A stretch of 64,000 bases of DNA from Chionis minor (lineage: Eukaryota; Chordata; Aves; Charadriiformes; Chionididae): contig VZSF01011171.1 in NCBI GenBank assembly GCA_013398295.1, positions 1-64,000 of the forward strand, written 5' to 3'. Made by a program: the position numbers and the translations under genes. Shown here in pieces: positions 11,501 through 23,213 of the stretch; positions within the stretch are counted from its first letter, which is position 1; every line of letters begins with the position of its first letter. The notes below the pieces were generated by a model. That model made no database searches, had not been told where the DNA came from, and saw only the letters and a program-made list of their open reading frames with translations.

Positions 11501-14500
11501 TTTATATTATCAATATTGCATATTGATGTTAATAATGTAAATACTTTGTACTTACACAGTTGAATAAGTTTTCATAGTCTTTATAAGCTTACTTGCCATG
11601 CCTGAAAGATGGCTGGGCTACACATTATGTTTAGCAAGAGGTTGAATTCAGAAAGCAGCAGTGGGTTTTGCCTGGACACCCACCCCTACACTGATTCTAT
11701 AGGTTTACAGTTTTGTGTATTCTACTTACTATTATCATTAGCCTTCCTTGGCGCTTCTGCCTAGTGTCATAACATCATGGCGCAGCTTCATGTTTGCATT
11801 TTCAATTAGTCGGTTCAGAAAGAATACAAATATAAAGGTACAGAGACAGATAAACAGAATTATTCATGATGTGGAAAATCTTGCATCACAGAAGGAATTA
11901 AACAAGAGAAATTCAACAGGCAAGTGTTCTTCAACTTTCAAAGGATGCTAGTCAGAGCATATGATAGAGATATGTAAAGGTAACGAAAACAAATGTGAAA
12001 TGGTTGCTTCCTATTTCACATAACACAAGAAATAGCATGTACCAATGAGGCTTAAATTAAACAGAATAAAAAGTGAGTAAATTCATGATTAAATCACGGA
12101 GCTTGCCATCATGAGATGTTTTGAATAGCAGAGGTATGACTTGGATTAAAATGGTGAGTTAGACGAATTCATGCATGGAAGAGAAGTGCTTCAAAGAACT
12201 TAAAATATGAGTACTACTTGTAGCTTACAGGACCTCTAAGGATTTGCTGATTGTCTGTCACTGCAATGGCATACTTTGCAATGTGTTGAACTCATGCCTG
12301 CCTTGGTCTTTTATATTCCTTCCTAGATTTCACCAGAAAAAGTAGCATCTGCATTCTTATGTCCTGCTATAATTTTTAGTATCAAAGAATGAGAAAGCAT
12401 TACCTGTTTTATTTTGCTGTTAAGTTCCGGGCACTATGCTATGCAGAAGCACACATTTATGTCTTACATTTCTGTTCAGCTACCTCATAGTTGGAAGGAA
12501 TTTAAGAACAAATAAAATATTGCCCTGCAATTAACCAAACCCATCAGAGAGAGTGATGTGGTCTAAAGGATACTTTTCCTTTGGTTTTTTTCAGAAAGTA
12601 AAGAGATTTCACCTCAAAAAATGGGTAAATTTAAAGAAGGTCTGAAGAAATGTTCAGAATATTTGAACAGTAATAGCTGACAAGTCCTGTCTATCACGAT
12701 AAATCATGACTGATGAATATTTACCACCAGGGCAGAGTACACTTACGAAAATAAAAGTTAAAAATCAAGAAAACAGACTGTACAGCACTGCTGTGTGTTG
12801 ATAATAAGTAATGACATACAGTCAGTTTCTAGAAAAAAAGAGGCTTGTTGAGTGTCTCTTGTAAACTCGCATTCTTTCTGCTTTGTACCCATCTTTGAGT
12901 TATGGCAGTTGAAAGAGAAAGGCAAGCCACTCAGAAAATTCTTAGCAGTTAAAATAAATAAAATGACAGCTTTACCCATCATCAACTGAACACAATATTA
13001 TTTATACCTCAGTTTGATCCACTCACCCAAACTATGGACTTACCAAAGCAAGTGATGTGACCTTTAAGGAAAGCACCTTTCATTTCTAAATCTAGAGAAT
13101 AAATTAAAAAAATAATAAAGGCATGAAGGACAGGAAATTACAGAATTGCCAAAGATAATGCCATATCTACAACAATGTTAAAGTATGAATGAATTACTAT
13201 CTTTGCTATAAGAATACCTGTTTTAATACCTAAATACTAGTTTGATCATCCAGCCCTAGCAAATGTACGAAATGAATGAAAAATGAAGCAAAAGCACCTG
13301 CTTCAAAGGATGCTCTTCCACACTTTCATACACAGGTCAAACTGACTTTCATCTATAGAAATGTCATAACCTTTGGTGTAAAGGAAGAGGTGGCTTTTTA
13401 GTGATGAGTATGTATGTATGAGTATGTATTTCAATCTAGGATCTTTCTGTGACCAAAAGAGAGAGGTACAGTTCTCTTCTCTCGCCTAACTCATGCCTTT
13501 CTCATTACATGCTGCTGCTTCGTCATTTGGCTTTGGCTTTCTTCCAGTCTTCTCTCAGATTATTAAATTCAAGCCGCAACACAGGCTCTTAAAAAAAATT
13601 CACATTTTTTTTAGTTTGGTTTTCTACAGGTTCAGCAGCTGAACTCTTCGAAAGCAGGACCTATGAGCTACCAGGGCCAGCCTGAAGAGAGGCTGGATTA
13701 CAAATCCAGGGCCTCTTTCCACGACACTAGAGCAGGTTCTTATTTCAGCAGTGGTGAAACATTGGACTAGGTAAAGCCATGGATGCATAAACTTATGGTC
13801 TTCTAGTCAGAAAAACAAAGCATGTTAGGATCTGAAGGAAACCAGTCTAACGGCACATAAATAGTTATCTTTATAGTACAGAGAGGGAAGTCAGTACACA
13901 GAAAGTAAATCCTTTCTACTGTGGCAAGCAAAGAATATTTTGCGCTAAGTGAGAAAGCACAGTTTTCCAGATTTTCAGTCTTTCGATTTAATTAGAAAAT
14001 TTTATTTGATTATGATGAACATGCTACCCATTGGGGAATGAATGTACTTCTCCATGTACCCTTTTGGAACTCTGGGTGGAAATTAACACTACTTGAAAAC
14101 AGATTCCATGCTATGTGTGCAAGTGAATAGTTATAGTTACTAAAGTATGCTGATTACCTACCTGTAATTACAAGGTCTAGCCTGTTTGGACACAGAACAA
14201 TTCCCATCAGTTTCTACAAAGTTCATTATGTCACTTTTAAGTTTTACTCCTCATATAAGGACAGGTTTAGCATAATTACTCTTGGGGGGCTAAATAGCAT
14301 CCTTGATATTATACATCAAGTCCTATATTTTTTCCAAGTTTGAGTTTTTCTGAGTTTAAGAATTGATATAATTATGTGAGCAAACAATGCCAAGGTTATC
14401 ACGATTTATTGCACAATTCTAGTTCAGAATGTAGTAATACTATCAAGATGAAACAAAATATTAAATGTATAATGCAAATATGAAAATTCCAAAACTCACA

Positions 14501-15164
14501 TCACATTAGAAAAGTTGGTGACTTAAGCAGTTATTGTGTCATTAACTAAGTCGTTCCACTTTTTTTCCATTCAGTTTTTCATACTGTGTACTCTTTCCCT
14601 CTTTGACTTTAACCTTTGGCTGCCTTCTTGGCACCAGAACTTACCTTATTCATGATTTTTTTTCTTCTCCTTTTTTGCATACATACGCTCCAAATTAAAT
14701 GCGTTTTAACCTCATTTTCTTGTCTCAGGAAACCAGTCAGAACTTTATTATTGACTTAGGTGGGTGCAGAATCAGAATACAATGGCTTCACAGGAGCATA
14801 TGAGGGAACTCAGTTAATGACTCTTTTAAGCTGTGTAACAAGGAAGTGCCAGATGAGCTTGCCAAAACACCACACTCATAGATACTTTAAGGCATACTTC
14901 ACGGTGCCATACACAAAGAATCAAAATCGTGAGAATAAGTTTTAGCTCAGATTCCAGCAGTATCTCAGGAATACCGTTTGTATTTCTATGTTTTTCCTAA
15001 AGCAGTCTTGATACTGACATGTGGCTTTTAAATTTTTTGCCAAAATACTTCATTATGTTACTAATACTAATGTGTGTTCCAATACCACTGAGGAGTCCTC
15101 AGGATAAGGACTATTTAAAAGCTTGCAGTTTAAAATAAACTGGAATAGGGAGCAGGAACAAAAA
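8586..15164. other. Non-coding AT-rich stretch, no gene seen
   Basis: No gene, RNA gene or identifiable transposon. Short open frames on both strands lack domain features. Small landmarks are a T-rich GTTTT-type block at about 9238-9340, an AT dinucleotide run with adjoining CA at about 9723-9745, a GTAT-rich stretch at about 13403-13430 and a hairpin at 13677-13716 listed separately. Base composition stays AT-rich throughout. Confidence 0.6.
13677..13716. other. Overlapping alternative hairpins
   Basis: CCAGCCT at 13677-13683 can pair with AGGCTGG at 13690-13696 around a 6-base loop. Alternatively AGAGGC plus TGGATT (13688-13699) pairs with AATCCA plus GCCTCT (13703-13716) around an ACA loop with a 2-base GG bulge. 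The two hairpins share bases and exclude each other. No flanking gene or known structured-RNA family supports a role, so this is recorded as structure only. Confidence 0.4.
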
Positions 15165-15258
15165 CACAAAGTATGATCACTCAGAAAGTCAGTAGCAGGA
15201 ATGGGACTTAGATTTGGAAGTCCTTGCTCCCAGTCCAATGCACATCTTCCTCTGGGCA
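15165..15258 (+). repeat. Probable ancient MIR/CORE-SINE-like remnant
   Basis: The order GATCACTCAGAAAGTCAGTA, then GGAATGGGACTTAGATTTGG, then AAGTCC...GCTCCCAGTCCAATGC resembles the 3' half of old amniote MIR-type repeats. In those, a GGTCAC..AGTAAGT..GGCAGAG..GGGA..GAACCCAG stretch is followed by CTCCCAGTCC..TGC. Similarity is clear in layout but diverged in bases, as expected of an ancient insertion. No full-length element or target duplication can be read. The identification is from memory of the family's appearance. Confidence 0.42.
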
Positions 15259-17149
15259 TTGAACTGATGTGCTATGTCTTACCCCTGTCCAGGGAAGACC
15301 TCCTTTCACCACATTGTCCACAGCACATGACATGGAACAGGAGACACCCAAAAGGCATGATAGGTTCTTGGAGAATGGATTATAGTGACTCGGCACCTTT
15401 CCACATTGAGGACAGGCCCAAGTGGAGTTTGAAAAACCCCTTGCAGACTTTCCTCCATCTTACTGGTCCACAAAGACCAATTCTCTGTCAAATTGCCTTC
15501 TCCATACAGGTGCTAGGAGAGCTAGGGAGATACCTTAGACCTAAAAGTCAACTACACATTGACAGGGCACTTGCAACTGTACATGCTGCTCACCGTGTGC
15601 AGCTGCAGCATCATTCTGTGCCTTCTGCAGGCAGTCCTAAACACATTCTCCTCTTCACTTACCTGTTATTTTCTCCTTGGACCAAAACCAGGATTGAAAT
15701 TAATGATGTAAGTAGAAATAAAACAAAACAAAACAAAAAAATCAGCAGAACTTTCACAAGAAAAGTGAAACAGCACTGCCAACAGCCCCAAACTCTGCTG
15801 AAGCAGCCCGCCTTCACCCCCGGATGGTGACAAGGCACAAGGAGATTTGAGACTTCAGTGATCTTTTCTTATTTTTTTCCACAGAACTTCTTTGCTACTG
15901 ATTTATTACTGTGAGAAAGAAAAATTCCTTGTGCATCAGGACTTTTTTATCAAGGTAGTCGTATTCAGAAATAAAATAGGGTATATCTGTTGATCTAACT
16001 GAAGTTCACTCAATCTCACAGTTAGTGAGAATGCTCTTCTAGATTTCTATTAAGCTCCTTCAGCATTTAGTTATGCTCTGATATCAAGCAAAGTGCTTTA
16101 AAGCTCTTTAGAAGGACAATTTACCAATAAGTCTGCAGAACAAATCCAACAAAATTCTGTCCAAGACAGCAAATACAGATCCTTTCCTTACAGCACTAGA
16201 GCAGGTAGACTAACAATGTAGAATTGTTCTTACAGACCCAGGAAAAAAAATAAGAAGGGGAAGGGAGGAAGAAAAGAAAAAAGGCAATTAAGCTAATGCA
16301 AGTTGGGTATCACAAGGTTATAGATATTTCAAGAGCTGAGCAATTTACCGTCTGGGAAGAGAGAAGAGCTCTTGCATAAAATGTCCCCCAGTTCAGATTT
16401 ATTATGCTTTTACTTGTGTTATATGTGATACAATTAGCAAGAGGTGCCAATAAGGCATTCTCTCAAGGACGTGGTCATTCCATACCATCTGTTATTAATC
16501 GCATTGTCCTTTCCACAGCTAGCTAGAGGGGGAAAAGGTTCTCTGAGAACCACCTACAAATTCTGATGGTATGACGTCTGGAATTTAAAAATATCTAACC
16601 AGAGTATGCAGTGGATGAAGAGTATCAGAGCAAAGCTGCTTCTCAAAAATGCAAGAAAGAAATACATTAATATAAGGCCCCAGTGGATTGTAGATTCAAG
16701 ATGCATTGATTTTATAAAAAAAATATTCAACTACAGTGATAGCTTCCTTGTAAAAATATATTGCAGAAATGAAAAAGGAACAATTAAAGCTGGCCACTGG
16801 AAATATAGCTGCAGTGTATATGGTTTGTTAAAGGCATGGATGTTTTAATGGATTTTCATTTGCATGTCCCCTGTGCTTCCCATAAAAAAAGGAATGAAAG
16901 ATAATAATGATTGACTGCTCCTTTCTTTTTTGGAGAGAGGAGGGAAGGAAAGGAAAGAGTGAGACTCTAACACAGCAACATAATCTTATTAGTCTGTTAG
17001 TGAAAATATATTACAGAATTGTGTCAACAGCATGTATTTTTTACCATTTTGGTTACTTGGGTCTAGATAGTATGGAGTGCTTAGATATCTTTAAAAGGAA
17101 TTCAGACTAAGCTCTGTATTAAAAAAAAAAACAAAAACCCCTTCCTATA
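15259..17149. other. Non-coding stretch with one long unassigned open frame
   Basis: The longest unassigned + strand open frame in the window runs 15201-15830 (209 codons). It begins inside the MIR-like remnant and ends in a Lys/Asn-rich tail that crosses an AAAAC microsatellite (15718-15740). It shows no signal peptide, membrane segment, repeat or known motif, and no splice or promoter context, so I treat it as a chance open frame in a slightly GC-richer patch. The rest is AT-rich with A-rich runs near 16245-16285. Confidence 0.5.
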
Positions 17150-17689
17150 CATTATGGTTTAACCCCAGCCAGTAACTAAGCGCCTCACAGCTAACCACTC
17201 ATCCCCCTGCATTGGGATGGGAGAGAAAATTGGAAGGGTAAAAATGAGACAACTGTGGGTTGGGATAAGGACAGTTTAACAGCTAAAGCAAAAGTCCTGC
17301 ACAGCAGCAAAGCAAAACAAGGAGTTCATTCACTGCTTACCATCAGCAGGCAGGTGCCCAGCCATCTACAGGAAAGCAGGGCTCCATCATGCATCTCAGT
17401 TACTTGAGAAGACAAGCGTCATCCTTCCAAATGTCCCCCCGACTTCCTCCTTCTTCCCCCAATTCATATTTCTGAGTGTGACAACCCTCCCAACTTCTTG
17501 TACATCCCCAGCCTACGCGCTGGTGGGGCAGTGTGAAGAGTAGAAAAGGCCTTGACACTGGGTAAGTGCTGCTCAGCAATAAGAAAAACATCCCTGTGTT
17601 CTCAACATTATTTTCAGCACAAATCCAAAACCTAGCCCCGTACTAGTTGCTGTGAAGAAATTTATCTCAGCCAAAACCAGTACACCATA
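17145..17689 (-). mobile_element. Solo LTR, avian ERVL type, with 5-bp flanking repeat
   Basis: On the - strand an LTR-like unit of about 535 bp (17150-17684) begins TGTACTGGTTTTGGCTGAGA and ends with CTGGCTGGGGTTAAACCAT. This is the layout of the common avian ERVL-type LTR. Flanking 5-mers are CTATA (17145-17149) and CCATA (17685-17689), a 4-of-5 match, as expected for a decayed target-site duplication. The expected terminal CA on the - strand is altered (the + strand reads CATTATGG where TGTTATGG is usual). No internal retroviral sequence adjoins it, so it is a solo LTR left by recombination between two LTRs. No gene is encoded. Confidence 0.8.
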
Positions 17690-19986
17690 TCGGTGTAAAG
17701 ATCTGTTAAACAGACTCATACTGGGAAATTTTCATTGTTATGTGGGTCTAGGTTACTGATTATAGCATGTATACCCATGCACTAAAAGAAGGAAAGGAAT
17801 CTATTACTACCTTAGTTATTTGAACCAGATAGAAGAAAAACTAACCATGTTATGCTGGTATCACTGGAGCAGGGCACATGAGCTTTGACTGTCATGCACA
17901 GATAAGTTGTCTTGCCATGCAAAAGTATATTCTAACAAATAGAAAAGTAATAAAGCCAAGAAAACCAGGGAAACCAGGAGGCATATGGTGAAATCTCAGT
18001 CACAGTGGCACATTCCCCAGGAAGCAAAAATACAAACTCCATACAAAGCTTCTAGACCACTCAGTTTCAATGCAGTAATTTTGTTGTAAAATATACAGTA
18101 CCAAACATGAATAACTTCAGATAGAATCAATAAAATGTGGATTATGCAGTAAAAATTTCCAGGACTCTAATTATTTTCTTAAAAGTTCTGCATCCTTTTA
18201 AAAGTCATGTGTTTCGTTGGAAAATGAGGGAGACTGTCATCAGAATTAGCAGCACAGAGTAGACCATCACAGTAAGGCCAAACGAAAGGATTACACATAG
18301 GAGAAAAAGACAGAGGAGAAGCCTTGTCTGAGATTATATACTCTTAGTTGCGTTTTGACATGATATATCAAACAAGCAGGTCTAAAGCAGGAATGTGAAT
18401 TGCACTGTAGATGAAGAGGTGTAAAATGTGAGGAAGAATTTGAGAGAGTAGGCTGAAGTTGTTTGACCGACAGGAAAAAAAACAATGCGTTTCATACGTG
18501 AAAGTCAATATAAGGAAGACATAACCATAAAAGATTATGGTCAAGGAGCTTAATTATGAAGTCTCTGCCCTGCAAGCATGAGCAAACAAAACTGAGAACA
18601 AGAAACAAAGAAGTGTGAGGCTTTCACACTACAATACAAGAGTGGGACTGATCTGGCTTATGATTTTCATGTATATTCCCCAACCAGTATTAGGATGTCC
18701 TGCTTCCCAACAGTGTAGAAGTTTTTATTTTACATTAAATATGTAAAGACCCAAATTATTCTCCCAATTATGTTCCAGCAACTAATATCAATGGTGCCTG
18801 GTGATTTACCTACTCAACCATATTGCCTCTTATTTAAGCCCTGAAATTAAGTGCTAACAAAGCTAGCCATCTGTTTCAGAAAATTTTTATGTTCTGTGTT
18901 CTTCAAGTAATGGTTCAAATGACTAATTCAGGACTTCAAGCTTAGATGTTGAATACTGCAGAAGTTAAATTAACCGCATCATATTTCTATACATACATTA
19001 AATTAACGTGATGGAGTTTGTATCCAAAACCATACAAGTCTGTGAGATCCTTCCACCATTTGTTTTCTTTGTAAACTGATTGCTCTTCCTCCTAGTGAGG
19101 ACCTGATAGAACATAGCAAATCAGGAGTGAAATTTCACATAATCTTTGTATTTTCCATTAAAAAAGGAATATTTCTACACTTTTGTTACGCTTTTTAAAA
19201 AGCAACAAAATAAAACAACTTTACACTCCTTCAAATCAGGCAGAAGTGGCTTGCAGTGCCTCTCAGGGGTACAGTCTTTTCCACTTTTGAGCTGTTACCA
19301 GCCTGAGTATCTTTCTCCACATTCAGCAGGAAACCTTTTATACCTAAGTGGATTTCCATTTTCGTTACTTATTTATCCCACCAGGCAGGGCTAGCTGCCC
19401 TTTACATCCTTATAAATGCCATCCTGAATTAGCCTTTCTGAAATTGTTAAAGAAAGCATGCTCTATACTAGATGTGTACGCCAACTTCTCTGTAGCTGGC
19501 TGAAACTTGGTTACTGTCAGGACTGAATTATAAGCTTCTGCCAGTTAAGTAACTATGTGCAACACCAACAATGCATAGAGGTCTTCACTGCTGTTCTTCA
19601 AAAATGAGATGCACAAATGAAGAGCGCACAAACCTAACACTGCATACAGAGCTCTGATTACAAAGATAGTTTGTTAGCTACTTCATGACTCTGGCCTTGG
19701 TAAAAAGCTCATTTGAAACTGAAGCCATGATCTCACCACCCCACATAGAAACCAAAGGAGAAGATGAAAATTTGCTCCAGTTATTGGTGAAGATTGCTCA
19801 CCATATCTATTAAAATCTATTTGTTTTTCCTCCACGTATACTGACAGCCATGTCAAAAACGCTAGTGAACTGGTAGAAGACAGAAGAAGAGCAGAGCAAG
19901 CTGTGGTGAGCTGTTGCAGTGGGCAGTTGTAAAGTGAGTCATATTTTCTTTCTTTTGAAACCTTCAGCTGTGTTTGGTCTGCCAAA
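17690..19986. other. Non-coding AT-rich stretch, no gene seen
   Basis: No recognisable gene, RNA or repeat. Open frames stay at or below about 100 codons and lie on both strands without domain features. Composition is typical of the window. Confidence 0.6.
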
Positions 19987-20062
19987 TCAGAGAATCAGAG
20001 AATCAATGATAGAATCATAGAACCAGAGAATGGCTTGGGTTGGAAGGGACATTTAAAGATCT
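19987..20062 (-). mobile_element. CR1 LINE 3' end, severely truncated
   Basis: Read on the - strand, AGATCTTTAAATGTCCCTTC and CCAACCCAAGCCATTCTCTG are followed by degenerate octamers (ATTCTATC, ATTCTCTG, ATTCTCTG). This is the last ~76 bp of a CR1 with its terminal repeats. The body stops abruptly at AGATCT (20062), where a CR1 fragment of the opposite strand begins. Confidence 0.85.
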
Positions 20063-20063
20063 A

Positions 20064-20297
20064 CAGGACACTAGACCTGCTAACGATAGACGGGGTGTAC
20101 CTTTCTCAAAGGGGAAAAGGATCTGTGCAAGCGCTAACAGGGCACAAAGAAATAGCTTTAAAATAGATTTGAAGGGGGAAAGGAATAAAACCAGGCTTGT
20201 TAGAGATAAGCCTTTGGGTGGCATGCCAATGTTTGAGGGACAGTATGCTAATAAGGTGTCACGCTTTAGGCTGGCTGGACACCAAATGAACAACAGG
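20064..20297 (+). mobile_element. CR1 ORF1 C-terminal end and ORF1-ORF2 spacer fragment
   Basis: On the + strand the frame reads LDLLTIDGVYLSQRGKG up to a TAG at 20164-20166, with a decayed ALTGH..IALK before the stop. This resembles the C-terminal end of CR1 ORF1, whose SGNH/GDSL-type esterase domain carries a late DGVHLS..GK block. Here the His of the DxxH pair is Tyr (20098-20100). The ~130 bp after the stop (AGGGGGAAAGGAATAAAACC; AGGCTGGCTGGACACCAAAT) fits the spacer before ORF2. It breaks off at the LTR. The assignment rests on recalled family features. If correct, it is a 5' piece of a CR1 lying inverted against the CR1 3' end beside it. Confidence 0.5.
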
Positions 20298-21055
20298 TGC
20301 TCTCTTTAACCTTCCTCCCTTGAGAGAAGAGAGAGCATCTCCCTTCAGAAGAGAGGAGAGAAAATGAGGGAAAGAGAGAACTTGTGGGCTGAAAAAAACT
20401 AAAACAACTTTAATGAAATATTAGTACTAAAATACTAAAAAGAAAAGTTAATAATCTTGATAAGAAAATAATGAAATATATGCAATATATATAAAACTGT
20501 ATCAAGCTCCAGGATGATGATCAGATCACCAGCAGGCACTGGGAAAATCCCAGACCAAATTCAGCAATTGACAGGAGCTGAACTCAGGAACTGGATTCGG
20601 GAATACAGAGATCAGGATCAGAGGCAGACGAACAGATATAGTCTTCCTCGGACACCAGCCATTGAAGAAAAAGAGCTGACCCCTTTGATCCCTCAGCTTT
20701 TATACTGAACATGAGGCAGATGGGATGGAATACCCTGTTGGTCAGTTTTGGGTCACTTGTTCTGTCTGCTTCTCCCTGCAGGTGTGACCCCTCTGACCTC
20801 TTCTTCTTCCAACAGTCCAACACGGCACACAACAAAGTTGGCTGACCTTGGTTGTTACATCAATAAGTATAAGCAGGAACCTCTCTGCATACCATTCCTT
20901 GGCATAAATTATAAACAATCAGGTCTTATCGCTCTGGGAGCAGATAAGTCTTAAAAACATGCTGCTAATTTGAGTTCAGTTAGTTAGAAGGGGCTTAGCT
21001 GAAATGAAAAATTGCTGAATAGAAAATCAGTTTTGTTTTACTTCAAACCAGGACA
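20298..21055 (-). mobile_element. LTR of avian ERVL type, no matching target duplication
   Basis: Read on the - strand the unit starts TGTCCTGGTTTGAAG and ends GGTTAAAGAGAGCA, about 758 bp, giving the canonical TG...CA ends. It shares its TGTnnTGGTT start with the LTRs at 17150 and 42374, and a TATA block (CAGTATAAAAGCTG, 20694-20707 region) with the one at 42374. It is longer than those two, mainly because of an AT-rich middle (about 20395-20500). Flanking 5-mers differ (ACAGG on the left, ATTAC on the right), so one side may be deleted or recombined. No retroviral gene sequence adjoins it. Confidence 0.65.
20696..20705 (-). promoter_or_regulatory. TATA-box-like motif in LTR
   Basis: On the - strand the LTR contains GTATAAAAGC, a good match to a retroviral TATA box, about 350 bp from the LTR's 5' end. 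The same position in the LTR at 42374-42660 reads GTATAGAAAGC. Whether either still starts transcription cannot be told from sequence. Confidence 0.5.
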
Positions 21056-23213
21056 ATTACCATACTACTGCTGAAGGTGTCCTTTGAATAGCACCTGTAA
21101 GATGAATGAAATTGGAAGTGATTGAGAAGCTTTCTTATATAGAAGGACCTTGCAAACTCAAGGGGGCTGCTTAAACATAAGATATTAAATCACAAATTGT
21201 TAAATCTCATCAGATAATCCAGACCTTCAAAAATGCCTAATAAATATATATACCTACATGTTACATTTGAATGTAAGGAAATAAGATTTAAAAAACCACA
21301 AGTACCTGTAACTATATCCTTAGATGGCGAGACATGCCTAGACAATTCCTCATGTGTTATTCTTCAGTGCAACTACACATCATCTCTTGAGAAGCCAGCA
21401 CTCATGAGGACACTGAATTCCTTGCATAAAAAGAAGACCTTGTATGCATATCCAGAGATCAGTATCTGTCTCTATTGACTAGGTTATAACCTGTTACTGG
21501 AATATTTGACTGTAAAGCATTTCCCTAAATTGCAAAAGAAGTCACAAACAAATAAACAGGCAGACATATCTTGCTATTTTTGCATTTCCACAGGTATTTG
21601 GAGCCATTTTTTTCAGCACTCACAAGCAAATCATGCTGAGTTGCGTATGTTTGTTGAAATACACATTCTATGGCAAGGAGAACTCATTGGGGAATGCTGT
21701 AATCTTCTCTGCATGCATCACACGTGGTTCTGACATGGATAAACTACCAAAGTAAACAATAGGGAGAAGAATATTTAATGTAAAACCTTCACCAATGTAA
21801 TACAGAGTCAGAAACACAGACAGCTGAAAAAGTTACACTAAAATGTGTCTATGATTGAATTTAAAGTTTATAAAAGACACTGGAACAGCAGCCCTAGAGA
21901 TGGATGATTTTTATTCAGCCACACCAGGGGGAGAGTCCATATGCTTTTTTCTGTTGCGTTGAACAGACAGCAGCAGATGGGCATTTCTTTTTTCCTAAGA
22001 AAGCATAGGAAGATCATACTCAAGGGAAGTGCAGCTAAAGGGCTAGATGCTACTGCACCAAATAAACACCAGCAGACATAACACATGTTGTAAATCCTAT
22101 AGGTATGATCACTGAAGAAGGAACAATAATTGCCAGTGTACCTTATTTCCTTAATAGTATGACCTCGTCTGTACCCATATACACTCTGCAGCTGACTGTT
22201 AGCTTCAGGTAGGTTGAAGTTTTCCATTCAAAGTTGTTTTGGTGGCTGCAGACAATCACAAGTAGCTCACCCTGCTGTTGTCTGTTTAGGCTTTTCATCA
22301 AGCAGAGCTCTTCATTTACTCCTCTCTTGACGTGTGAGGTGCATGTAACAGTGTGTGTCTTGTGAGGCTTTGTGTTGGGAAAGGCATGCAGTGTACCAAC
22401 CCTTCTGTAACAGAGGATGAAACAGAACATGAATCTACTATTAGTGTATTTGCCTGTTTTTGTAGTTCCTGAGCAGCTGTGCATTATCATGGACTCTCTT
22501 GCACAAATCCCCACGTGCCATCTGTAGCCACAAGGTGGACCAAATGTGGCAAGATGCAAAGGTATGAAAGGAAAACAAAACACAGAGGGATTAATGCAGA
22601 GACAAAAATTCAGATCTGTCACAGGAGAATCAACAGCCTGTTTTTCCCACCAAACAAGGAAGTCAGCTCCGTGATGCTTTGAACTATCTTCTTTAATTTT
22701 ATAGAATTTTTTTTTCACAGAGTATATCAGGGAATTTGTCCTTTATGCATGATGGGTTATTAATGATGGGAGGAAAGGATGTAAGGACTCAGCCCACCTT
22801 TTTGGTCAGCATTTTAGATACTCTTATCATACCACACATTTCTGCCAAGACTCACCTCCTTACCATGGAAGTTTGTATTTCAGTGTTGATCCAGATGAAG
22901 GCTATGTCTGGCAAATCATACCCATGTTGTGGGGATATTTAGGGTGCATCTCAGAAAAATTTTCCACTGACACACATTTTTAACAGCTGAAACCCGTTTC
23001 ATAGATCTACAGTCTTTCTTCTGGACATGCTGAATGCCATTGTAATCACATAAATTCCCCACTAGATTGCACCACTCTTTCAGCACTTGTGGTCTACTAG
23101 ATGATAATTTAACTCATAAGAGTTTCAGATATCCTACTTTATTAATGTCTCATAAAATTTGGTCAAGACACAAATACCTGTATCAGCCTATCTAGGTCTT
23201 CTTTAGTAAATTG
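21056..23213. other. Non-coding stretch; last part repeated later in window
   Basis: No gene recognised. A 191-codon open frame on the - strand (22143-22718) and an overlapping 119-codon one (21868-22227) have no known motif, no obvious splice context, and composition like the surroundings. Bases 22829-23213 recur at 26185-26569, part of the assembly duplication described in the findings. Confidence 0.55.

Noticed and set aside
13690..13716. tRNA or tRNA-derived SINE
   Set aside because: One arm looks T-arm-like, but no acceptor, D or anticodon arms and no A/B box pair can be placed.
17145..21055. One full-length provirus between the LTRs at 17150 and 20298
   Set aside because: The LTRs differ in length and sequence, and the 2.3 kb between them holds no retroviral gag, pol or env similarity. 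The CR1 pieces beside the second LTR also argue against it.
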